Origin: Hippasteria phrygiana
Taxonomy: Eukaryota; Echinodermata; Asteroidea; Valvatida; Goniasteridae
Assembly (NCBI GenBank): GCA_037893225.1
Contig: JAZGUH010000370.1
Span: 1,550,001-1,614,000 of the forward strand
Length of the DNA stretch: 64,000 bases
Direction of reading: 5' to 3'
The translations under genes were made by a program, and so were the position numbers. Position 1 is the first letter of the stretch; every line of letters starts with the position of its first letter. Below the pieces are notes generated by a model that made no database searches, was not told the origin of the DNA, and saw nothing but the letters and a program-made list of their open reading frames with translations. This document shows, one piece after another, positions 9,642 to 21,400 of the stretch.

Positions 9642-11527
9642 AGATATTCACGCGTTACCAACTTTGATTGCCATGACTCGTTTGTTTTTGCAAACGCTCT
9701 GATATTACGGTAGCCGCTAGTGGACACAGTCCCTTCTCTGAAACTTGACGGGAGAAAGTCATGCGCCCAACTTGGCCCCCATACACCACTGACGCGTCGA
9801 CGACGGGCGGTAAATAAAGGGGAGGAATAGAACACCATGGGGCGTATCCAGCGGGGGCAGGGGAAAGTTTCCCCCTGGCGGCACAAAAAAAGGCTGGATA
9901 TGCTACTGTAAAACACAGGAGAAGGGGAATAACCCCCGTTCTGTATCAAAGCTGCTATAATGGTAGATATAATAAGCGAATAGAGCCATCACCGACAGCA
10001 GAATTACCCCCTCTCGCCCCCGGGCTTTGCAAATTATTTTCTGGAAGGAAAATATTCGTACCTTTTTCGTGGTTTTCTTTTGAGCATTTTTTGGTTTTTG
10101 CTTTTACCTCAGACCAGGCGTAATCGGCATCCGTTTTGTTTTGCTTTTATGGATGAAAAAATTTGAAAGGCCGGACCACCCCACCCCCACCCAAACCCCC
10201 CGCCCCCCAACCCCCCCCCCCCCCCCCCCTCCCCCTCGCAAAAATTCCAGGATCCGCCCCGGTTGAGTATGCGATGCGCGAGCAGAACCCGCGTCATACG
10301 GGCACCGCTGAGTGCATGGACACAACGTTTTTCTGTTGGTGTAATTTTCAGAAATGAATAGATTTGGGGGTTGTAGTATTTGATTCGAGTCAAGTCGAGT
10401 CGAGTCGAGTCGAGTCGATTCCATTCGATTTTATTTGATTCGATAAAGTCATCAAAGCAACCAGAGGCTAGATTACGTGATTTTTACATAAATATAGAAA
10501 ACAAGACTTGGAATTGACCAATACTCGGCACATAAAATACTAAAAAAAATATCTATAAACATGTACACATGGCTATGTTATAATGCCTTTAGAAACCAGC
10601 AAAGACATAAATCAAATAGAACGAAGGATCGTGGCACAACTACACAAGATTTAAAAGTTTACAAAGATCGCAGAAAGTTTACCCGCAGAAAGTGAAAGGT
10701 GAAGGTTGGTTAATCATTCTGGGGCCGGAAGGGAAATTCCCTCTCTCCGACTTTGTTTGGATAGCACCGTCTGGCTTTTGTGTACATGAGGAGTCCCAGG
10801 TGTGTTTACTGATCGACAACATCGAACATAGCGCTAGAAAATTTCCGCAAACTAAATTTCCGCATACCATAGTTAATCTTCCGTGCACAGGCGAAGCCAA
10901 TAATTGTCGTCAACAGGCTAATGCACAAACTAAAGCAAGGCATGCAGGTAAGGCCGGTCTCATTTTGGATGACAAAAAAACTAATGTAAAAAAGTTGGGC
11001 TTTCCAGGTAGCCTACTTGGAAGTTACAAAATGTCCGCACTGTATACTTCCAGTCAGGGTATGCGCGCGCTAAAAAACTTGATTCTTGAAATAATTGTTA
11101 TTGAAAAATGGGGCCTTTTGAAACGCTGGTGGCAGCAGACATACCGGTCCTCTTTTCTAGTTCTGAGCATGCGCGCGATTGGTGACAACGATCGAAATTC
11201 GCTCGTACCCACCGCCCAAGGGCTCTGGGAACGTTTGATGCGCTTTGAGCTTTGATTGGATAGATTTTGTGTGACCTGTGACCTGCTGGAGGTCACCATG
11301 CCGGTGTCGCCATTTTCACAGCGCTGCATGCAAAGGTCACGGTAAGCCCACGCTACCCAGAAAGCCGTGCGTTTCCTTCACAAAATCTTGAAGGCATCAG
11401 ACGTCAACGCCCAGTTGGGCGTTGGGTACGAGTAAAATGGAAAAGAACCAGTTTATATCTATTACACCAGCGACTCAAAAGTCTGTCATTGGTAGCCAAC
11501 GAGATTTCCAAATACAAGTGCCTACAT
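9642..11527 (+). other. Intergenic spacer, repeat fragments only
   Basis: It contains a C run at 10,207-10,230 next to an inverted GGATCCGCCCC motif, a CGAGT pentamer microsatellite near 10,388-10,420, and a fragment at 11,126-11,170 resembling the ends of the 35.3-35.7 kb repeat. Open frames here lack family features and were not called. Confidence 0.55.
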
Positions 11528-11752
11528 GGGCCAATTTCACTGAGCGGCTATAAGCACAAAAAAGTCTTGCTTAGTTAAAACAGTTTACCAGCCAAAAGGC
11601 CACGGGATTTTCATGCTAAACAAACAACAGCTGAATGCCAGCCACAAGCGATACACTTCACATCAAAATTTGGTTGGTCATCCTGTATTTACCAAGGAAG
11701 ACTTTTCATGCTCAGCAAATTTTTGTGCTCAGCATCGCCGTGAAATTGGCCC
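11528..11752 (+). mobile_element. MITE-like element with GGGCCAATTTCAC ends
   Basis: The 225-bp element begins GGGCCAATTTCAC and ends with its exact complement GTGAAATTGGCCC. Its interior (AAGTCTTGCTTAG, TTTCATGCT) is shared with a diverged copy at 29,247-29,482. No clear target duplication is visible. Confidence 0.75.
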
Positions 11753-12374
11753 CTGGTGTAAACGGAAGTGGCAGATCATCTTATAAAGCGTACTACTGGT
11801 TTGGAATTACCAAAAAATGGATCAAGTTTGGACTACGAGCTGGCATGGCCCCAATGGAAACCAGTTTTAAACTGTTTGGGCACACCCCGGGCAAAATTTG
11901 TGAAAATAAAGTTTACAGGTTTTTTCCCATGAACATTACACAGATGAAAAAAAATTATGATAAATGGCCGGGCCCGGGGTTCCTTTTTAGCGGGAACAAA
12001 CAAACTCCATGAGGAAAGGCTCCGAATATATATAGAACGCAAGAATGATTTTGACACTTTCCGGGTCGATTCATTCTTGCTGGAATGCTTGCCTTTCTAA
12101 GTCAGGAACAACGAAGTTTTTTGTTCCGTCTGTCCAGGTACCCGTGACACGAACATAATATTAACTCAAGTGCCAAGTGCGCGTTGCGTAGTCTCGGCCT
12201 GGACTGGATTTTATTTCCTTCTCGGCGCACTGAGTCGAACGGTTGCTCTTTTCAAAGGAACCATACATTTTGCTTGCAGATTCCGAATTCAACTAAAATG
12301 TTGTGCTAAAACAATGGAATCTTAACAAGACCAGACCTGAAAGTGTACAGCAGTTACCGCGTTCGTCAGACACA
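11753..12374 (+). other. Upstream region of the adhesion GPCR gene
   Basis: No core promoter could be identified with confidence. A possible acceptor (ttttgcttgcag, ending 12,279) suggests the first coding exon may begin at 12,280 with 5' UTR and that non-coding exon(s) lie upstream. Confidence 0.4.
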
Positions 12375-12477
12375 ATGAATGTCAGACGGAAACTAGACCA
12401 ACACATCTGTGTAATTTTCACTTTTCTGTGTTTGTTTACTGCGATTGGGAAGTTTTCAGTCAACGCCCAAAGTGGAG
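12375..12477 (+). CDS. GPCR exon 1: signal peptide
   Basis: The ATG at 12375 opens MNVRRKLDQH, followed by the hydrophobic core ICVIFTFLCLFTAI and a likely cleavage near SVNAQSG. The positive start and core of about 14 residues fit a secretory signal. An upstream in-frame ATG at 12303 would add 24 polar residues and hide the signal, so 12375 is preferred. The donor at 12478 is GTAACA, phase 1. Confidence 0.8.
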
Positions 12478-15400
12478 GTAACAATAATTTCCTGTACTTT
12501 TTATGCTCGAACAGGTATGGGTTTATAGCCCACGAACGGAATTGAAGTTTGTACGTGTGTTCTTTTTTATCGTTTCACCCTTTAATCTCGCATTTGATTT
12601 CTTTTTTTGTCAATAAAGGAGAAATATTTTTGTGTAAATTCTTCTACCAAAATATAATTTTATGATCATGGATGGAAGGACAAATATAATATCGGCACCA
12701 GTGAAAAACACTTCTCGGCTTTCGATGTAAACCAACACTTTCAATAAAATGCTGTTTACCCAGGTGATTAATCTTGTATCACTTATTCAGGATGCGTCTT
12801 CAACAGTTGTGCGAATAACGGAACTTGTCACAGTGGCTTTACATGCGAGTGCCCTGATAATTTCGGTGGCACCTTGTGTGAAATAACGTTTTGTAATTTG
12901 AAGATAATTTGTATCACACTAACATCCACTGTAGTTTTTATCTTCCATAATTCCATCCACGTAACGGGCTTTAAAAGTACGAAGAGTGGAAGTTCGCGAA
13001 ATGCAGAAACGAACGTCATAGATCGTGCTTCTCTGTGCAGTTAAAGAAATGATCACATAACGGGGCATGTTATGAGCTTAATACAAATAAAAGGGGATCC
13101 GAAAACAGTTTCATGACCGTTAAAAGATACAGAAATGTCGCAAATCTTGATAACCGGAATGCCTAATCAGCCAGATGACCCTCAATTTTGTTCTGTTTTC
13201 GTTATTATGCGTCTCCTCCATTTTTGTCCCACGCACTCCTATTACGCCCTTTCTTTTGTTTTTAGCCAACTTTAATCCCCTTTTATGTTGCTTTGACTCC
13301 TCTTTCTTATGTGTTGTTATGTGTTGTGCATTGTCTGTGTATGTGTTTGTGCTTTATGTTGTGAAGGGTTGGAGAGACACGCCCTTTGGCGACAGTGTTC
13401 AAATTCACTTTTTAGTTTTCTCCTAGGCAGCCCTTCACTGTCATGTTTCGTCTTGTCATTTGCTTGTTGTTGATTAGCTTGAAAATTCCAGCTCTAGGCT
13501 CATGACATGTGAGATTCGCCATTCAGAGCTGGTCGTTAGGGTCGGTTTAGATCTTGCCGATATCTTCCGTTTCCCTGAATAGGCCTATATCAACCAAACA
13601 CACCTTGCCGGCAGAGTAGTCATTCATGCAGCTTGTCATCCCCTCAAAATTAGAATATGCTCAAGTTAAACCCGAACAAATTTGAATTTTTCGTGCAACT
13701 CGGTGCATGCACAAACCAACTGTGTACAAAGTAATGGAGCGGATTTTTGAACATGAACGATGTTTTCCGATCGATTATCGGCCAGCGGCACTGCGCGCGC
13801 CTCGGGGCTCGATATCCAACGGCTGTTTGCTGAAATACTGACAACGATCAGCAAACAGCCGTTGTATAGCTGGATTTTTCAAGCTAGTTGTTGATGTCTA
13901 TTTCTCTTTTTTTATGCAATATTTTAGCGGGCCTTTTTAATATATATCTTTTTTCTAATCCTTGTATATGTATGTGTTTTTCTTGTATTTTTATAATGAC
14001 TGCCTGAATAAACTATTAAATGTTATTTACCACAGAGCTGATTGTCATCAACATCGGGGCGAATGACTCTGCCTTAGTAGTCTCACCATCCTATCCAAGC
14101 AACTACGAGAACAATCTAAACACCATTTGGCTTATCCAGACAGTAGACGACTACAGGATTCGGGCCAGTTTTAATTCTTTCAACACCGAGAGTGGGTATG
14201 ACCTTCTAGAAGCTGGTGATGGTAGGGATAGCGGAAACTCCTCAACGAGGTTCTTTCGTTGGAGTGGGAGCACTCTACCACCCGATCTACTCTCTAGTGG
14301 GAATGCCATGTGGTTAAGGTTTACATCTGACCCCATTATCACCGACAGTGGGTTTTCTTTGCTTGCTCAGAGCGTCCCGTCATCTGGTGGTAAGGACACA
14401 TGCAAATGGAAATTCCAGCGTCACTCGCATTTCACTTATTTACATCCTTTTACAATCTTAGTGATGTAGTTTTTACAATACAGGGAATTAATCTTTCATT
14501 TTTGGTATGGAAATACTCAATATATAAGGCATTAAATACCTAATGGTATTAAGAAAATTAAATGATACTAAATATGAGCATGACACTGTTGGACAAAACC
14601 GTCACTCGCATTTCGTGAAATGGACATGCCAAAAATTGTCTTGGTTTTAATTGAAAAGTTTCCCCAAACCAAATGTACCACAACCAAATGGTAATATGTA
14701 CTAGATACCTACCATACTGAAGTATAAATGAGGGTAACAAATATCTACAACAACTAACTGTATTTAAGTTAGAGGGGAAAAGTTGTTAAAGAATTTCTAT
14801 GAATTGTGTTCATCTATACATTGTACATGTACTATTTGAATTAGCTCACAACAGAGGAACCTAAGCCATTGTTTCCACATCATCAGAAGTTCAAACCATG
14901 AGGTGGGGGTGCCCCACCCATGTATGTCGGGGATTGTCACTAAAATTGTTCCCCGGGGGTGGGGATTTTGTCACTTCAAAAAAGACGATCCCACATCTTG
15001 GGTGGGGAAGCCGGGGAGGGGGGGGGGGGGGTGGTGAAGGAAGCAATTGATAGGTGCATTTAGTAAACAAATAAATAAACAAATGAATAAATAAATAAAC
15101 AAATAAATAAATACAAATCAATAAATGATTGTATCTTTAACATTATGAGATCAACATATGAACATTGAGAACATTTGCTATACCTATATTTTACCCTTAG
15201 TTTTAGACCTACTGTTTTAAATTGTTTACAATCCTCAATAGCACAATTATTATCTTTACAACAAATACTTGTAGTTTATTTCCTTTGGTAGTAGGCTACT
15301 ATACTGCAAATCATATGAATAATCAAATTTAAATTACCTTTTAGTAGAATTGTACTAGTGCTGCATGCTGCTTTGTGATGATTGTGACTGTTCCTATGGA

Positions 15401-18400
15401 GATGCAATGCATCATGGGTACCACAAATGATGCCTGCCCTCTATAGACGAATATAATCCGGCGACCAAATTTAGAAGCATTTACTGTGGTGGCATCACGC
15501 GCGCGTGCGTATTTTACGCACGCGCTCGATGCAGCTTCATGTTTACAACTTGCCAAAATGCGTTTACTTTGGTAATCCTATTGGTCAAAGGCGCACTGAG
15601 TGCGCGCGTATGACGAGCGCGCGTGTATGGTACCGCTCGATTGGGTACCCAAAGATGGCTTCTAATTTTGCTCGTCGGATTAGTCTATAGGCCCTTGACA
15701 ATAGGCATACATAGTGTATGTACATGGTACTGGCCTCAATACCATTTAAAGAGGAACTAAAACGCCAATTTTATTTTTGACATTTTTGACTTATCTGATA
15801 GTTTATGCCTCCCCAAAACTAATGTAACAAGTTTCATGATTCTGAAAAATCAAAAAATGTTTTTGAGCCTTTCCTTTCTGAGCCACTTTGACTCGATTCA
15901 GAAAAGGCCGAGGTCAACTGCGTGCCGTATCGCGCGAGTATTGACGTACACATGTAGAAACATATGACGTCACTGTATTATATGACAATGTTTTACGTAG
16001 AGTCTGTACGTATTTTTTTGTCTAAGGCTAGTATTACTTGCTGTGCTTTTTGCTCATGATTCAGGAGTAACACTACGATAAACATATTTTAAAGTGTTGA
16101 CATCTTTGTGAGACACATTAAGAATTGCGGTTGTAGGCTTGTTCTTGCTGAAAAGCTAGTTATGAGTCATACTTTCCTTTGTTTGCAGTCGGCTTTTATT
16201 GGAACCTGCGCGGTGAGTTGTGTGTGAGCTGATGCTATACTCTAGTCTGGCGACTTTGATTATGCAGCCCTCATAAGGACCCGCACCTTCTCAGAACTAT
16301 ACACACAATTTCTGTTATAAGGTACCAGACTCAATCGCATGCAGCGCATGCGGTCATATGCAGCACGATATGGGGCAGCTTTGTTCACCATGCATCATCT
16401 GCAGGCCCTACAACTTCCTACAGTCCTACACAAAACTGGTTCACTGTATCCGTCTTTGCTTTTTACTTTGTGCACATTTCAATGGTGTAGGACTGTAGGA
16501 AGTGTAGGATCCTACAAAATATACGGAGTGAAAAAAGCTGCCTCATATCCGGCAGGGTATACATGCGGTACCGTGCGTGTACAATGCATGTTGAGTCAAG
16601 CGAGCGTGGACAGCTAGCCGTACGTACATGCATAGTGTTTGGCTGTAGCATCAACCGACTCTACACGTGTACGTCACGGGGCACGACATACATTTAACAT
16701 ACATAATGAGCTTTCGCGAAACAGGATAAATGGTTCAGAATAACAACCCTTTTTTTTTTAATAAAACAATTTCTCTCGTCTGCAAACTAATCTCCATCAG
16801 TTAAAAGAGTATTTAAACTGTCGGAAAAGTCCAAAAAGTCAAAAAAAAATGTGCCGTTTTAGTTCCTCTTTAAAGGGACACATTGCCTTCAAATGTCATG
16901 AAATTTTGCTGTTTAGAAATGTTCCTTATACCTTTGATAAGAGTTGTTCATGCAAAAACACACGTATAATGTGTTGTAATTAGTGAGTAGTGATTACAAA
17001 ACAATAAATTGGCCGCTTATATACCCCTGACATCTGACCCGCAAAACATAGACTTATTTCCAGTACTAAATACCACCGTCTAAATAATGCGCAAAATACG
17101 CTGTAAGAGTCTTTAGGCTGGCGCCGCAGCCAGTGGCCTTGTGAACCTATCAGATGATCGCCAGGTACAATTCTCTACCTCGCGACACATCGCCAGTGCT
17201 GCGCGCCGTGCCACAGTACATCAAAATGGATCAGCAGAACGTACTTCAACCAGATGCGACTGGAAATACGACTGATGAACACAGTCCGCCATTTTATAGA
17301 GTCAAAAATTTGCTTCTACAAAATGGCGGACGGTTATTGTCACGAAATTAAACAAAAAACACGCAATTTGAAGGAATAATTATGTGATTCTTTATATTCT
17401 ACTTTTAAAAAAGCTTCCCAACCATATCCATTTCAGTTTTATAGCCCAAATCGCAAAATCCAAAGCAATGTGTCCCTTTAAGAGCTTCTCTGCCTGCATT
17501 CTTATAATAGAACGTGGTATCGTCAGTCGCATTTTATTTGTCACTCGCATTTCACGTCACTCGCATTTCAAATGTCAAGGGCTCTCTATTATAATATGCT
17601 AGTTTTTTTGTTTTAATACTTGTTGCTTTTATACTTGGTATTGGTGGGAGAAGCAAATTATCAAAATTGTCAAAAATATAATCACTACCAGTTATAAAAA
17701 ATGTATAAAAAGAGATCTCTCTGTCACTCGCATTTCATACCTCTCTGCGTCCACAACTGTGTACCTACATGTCTTCAAGTAAAATGTAATTGGCAGATTT
17801 TAAAATATTTTTTTAAAGGTATAAAGTCATTCTATTAAATTATAATTTTGTGACTACTGCTTTCTCCAAGAGAAAAATGCAAACAAATGAAAATGCACAT
17901 GAAGTAGTTCATTTTTTAAGCCAAACATAACAAGGAAGAAACGTGACATATTTCATAGAAAATGATAAAGATTTGACTAAAAAAAAATTATATCCTGGTC
18001 CTTACATCTATTAGCAATAACTTAAAAATGAAAACAAGTTCAGGAATGAATTTAATTTTGGGGGGCTATGTCCCTGTTTGCATGGAATTGCCCAAATGCA
18101 TTATGGGTAGTCGTCAGAAAATGAATTCTTTCATGCTGATGGATCATTAAATAAAGTAACCTTTTTATAATCGGAAACCAGATCAATAATTTATCTGGCT
18201 GCGGCGTTTTACGAGCGACTGTATTTCGAGGGACAATGTGCAAAAATGTGACCTGCATATTTAGCAGCATTTTTGCCCAATAATTTCGTATCACGAAGAC
18301 CGTATTTTAGTCGTTACATTTGACATGCCCCCGAGGATTTTTCTAGGACTAACCATGTGATTAATCTTGTATCACTTATTCAGGATGTGTCTTAAACAGT

Positions 18401-21400
18401 TGTGCAAATAGCGGAACTTGTCACATTGGTGGCTTTACATGCGGCGAGTGCACTGATAATTTCGATGGCACCTGGTGTGGAATAGGTAACGTTTTGTAAT
18501 TTGAAGATAATTTGTATCACACTAACATCCACTGTAGTTTTTATCTTCCATCCACGTAACGGGCTTTAAAAGTACGAAGAGTGTGTAAGTTCGCGAAATG
18601 CAGAAACGAACATAGATCGTGCTTCTCTGTGCAGTTAAAGAAATGATCACATAACGGGGCATGTTATGACCATAATAAAAATGAAAGGTGATCCGATAAC
18701 AGTTTCATGACTGTTAAATGATACAGAAATGTCGCACAATTTGATAACCGGAATGCCTAATCAGCCAGATGATTTTTAATGTTATTTACCACAGAGCTGA
18801 TTTTCATCAACATCGGGGCGAATGACTCTGCCTTAGTAGTCTCACCATCCTATCCAAGCAACTACGAGAACAATCTAGTCATCATTTGGCTTATCCAGAC
18901 AGTAGACGACTACAGGATTCGGGCCAGTTTTAATTCTTTCAGAACCGAGAGTGGATTTGACTATCTAGAAGCCGGTGATGGTGGGGATAGCGGAAACTCC
19001 TCAACGAGGTTCTCTCGTTGGAGTGGGCTCACTCTACCACCCGATCTACTCTCTAGTGGGAATGCCATGTGGTTGAGGTTTACATCTGACCCCATTATCA
19101 CCGACAGTGGGTTTTCTTTGCTTGCCCAGAGCGTCCCGTCATCTGGTAAGGACACATGAAAATGCATTATGGGTAGTCGTCAGAAAATGAATTCTTTCAT
19201 GCTGATGGATCATTAAAGAAATTAACCTTTTTATAAACGGAAACCAGATCAATAATTTATCTGGCTGCGGCGTTTTACGAGCGACTATTTCGAGGGACAA
19301 CGTGCAAAAATGTGACCTGCATATTTAGCAGCATTTTTGCCCAATAATTTCGCATCACGAAGACCGTATTTTAGTCGTTACATTTGACATGCCCGAGAGG
19401 ATTTTTCTAGGACTAACCATGTGATTAATCTTGTATCACTTATTCAGGATGTGTCTTCAACAGTTGTGCGAATAACGGAACTTGCCAGCCTGTCGGTAGA
19501 AGTGGCTATACATGCGAGTGCCCGGATAATTTCGGTGGCACCTTGTGTGAAATAGGTAACGTTTTGTAATTTGAAGATAATTTGTATCACACTATAAACT
19601 GTTCCCACATCTGGGCTGGTGCTTCTGTTTGTCACTTATCTTTATCAGACAGAGTACAGAAGCGCATTGTTAATTTGGTTGGAGAAGAGTTGGGCTCATC
19701 CTTACAATCACTCTCTCACCGGAGATCTGTTGCTATTCTTGGTCTGTTCTATACAGATATCTTCAAAGTTTAGGGTGTTAGTGTACATGATTGGTCATTG
19801 TTGCAATTTTCAGAAATGGGCGGGTTTGGGGGTTAGTATTTTATAGGAAATATCGTTCCACTGACCTGTTTAAAGTTTTCCGTTGTTGGATGGCGAAAAA
19901 AACGAGAGAAAAACGGCACTCGTTTTCAACCGTCAGGCGGATGATAGCCTTTAGTCATGCAAGGCGCGCGTGGCTACTACCTGGACGCGTGACGCGCCCG
20001 AATGCCAGCGGGCGCGCCCCTCGTCCGAGTAGCCACGCGCGCCTTGACTAAAGGCTACAGGGCAGCTGGAAATCGTTGGAAAACGATATAAGTTTCCACT
20101 TTTCTTGACAACGACAGCACACCTGGTGCCATCATTTCACAGGATCGGATTGAGACTACTATTAACTTACAGTGTAGTAAGGTATTTCGTCATAATTCAG
20201 TAAAAATATATTGGAGGATTACCAATCGTGTACACTAACCTCGGCTTTCCGCCTGTTCCCACCATACTCTATAGCTGTACCGGTACATAGATGTAGAACA
20301 ACAAGTTATGCCGGTAGCTTTTTCCGTCATCTTGCTTTGCCATGGTGCATGTTTTCTTTCATCATACGATTTTTGTATTGCTTCAAGAGAAATCTTAATT
20401 CCTACCTCTTGTATCTTTTATTCTTTTTCTTTTTGTAGCTCCATGCCTCAAGTGGCTTTTAGCCTTGTTCGAGGTGAACTTGTATAAAAAAAAATTAAAT
20501 AAATTCTCAATTTGTTGCTGTATAAGGGAAGTGTAATTTTTTTAATTTATATTTTAAATAGGTTAATGGCTTATAATGTCATACCATGCAGCTACAGAAA
20601 CTGTAGGTGTATAATTGGGCATCAAACGCACTAATTCCGAGTATAACAGTAGAATGATACGTAAACCGCGAAGTTTACAACTTTACGTTATGGTGTTTCT
20701 TTCGAAATTTCTGGACTGCGACTGTTGCCCTTAATACAACGATGACAGGCAAACAAATTGAGAGGTGTGATTACCAAGGCTATATATATATCATACTTTT
20801 AAGCTTGGCGGATTCTGTTTCATTTTTAATTAAAATGTCTATTTTGGCCGGGTTGTGCCGCGAGCGCGCGATACGGGAAAAACTTTCCACTCTCTCTCCA
20901 ACCAATCAAATTACCCCATTTCTTGTAATTCATTACAGCGCATGCGTGAACAGGCGGGCAAGCTCATTATACCGCGTAATAACACTTACGAAAAGTTGAA
21001 TGTCACATCTGGCAGTCGCTTGTCTTTAACATTATTATGAGTTTCAGTCACACTTTTGGGAGGGTTAGAGCTAACTGAGTATAGTCGGACTCCCTATTAT
21101 CGCGGCAACTCTATTATCGCGGCATCGGAAATTCCTTTTTTTTTCGTTGCCAAAACTCCTTCGACTGGCAATTTTATATCCAATTCATCAAGCATTAAGG
21201 ACTTTCTGCTGATTTGTGTAAAAAAATGACGATTAAAAAATGTTGTGTCGGGACTTTTAACGATTTTTAATAAATATTCACGTTTTCCAAAACTTGTACA
21301 TTTTGCCTCACCGTGTCTGCTAAAAGGTACCGTCTATATTTTAACATGAATCTTTAATGGTGCTCTGTCCATGGAAGTTCCATTGTCTGGTTCCCATTCT

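Larger units (their letters stand above)
18093..19594 (+). repeat. Tandem segmental duplication of the EGF-CUB block
   Basis: About 290 bases preceding the EGF exon at 18,384 recur at 19,158-19,447 before the third EGF exon, sharing blocks such as GCATTATGGGTAGTCGTCAG and TTTATCTGGCTGCGGCG. EGF, the following intron and CUB also repeat 12,791-14,389. The ectodomain grew by duplicating an EGF+intron+CUB unit. Confidence 0.88.

Noticed and set aside
10692..11255. 187-codon frame in the spacer between the genes
   Set aside because: No recognisable domain, overlaps a dispersed repeat fragment near 11,126-11,170, and has no splice or start support.
12303..12545. Start of the GPCR at the upstream ATG (12303)
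   Set aside because: It would place 24 polar residues before the signal peptide, and 12,375 gives a normal secretory signal.
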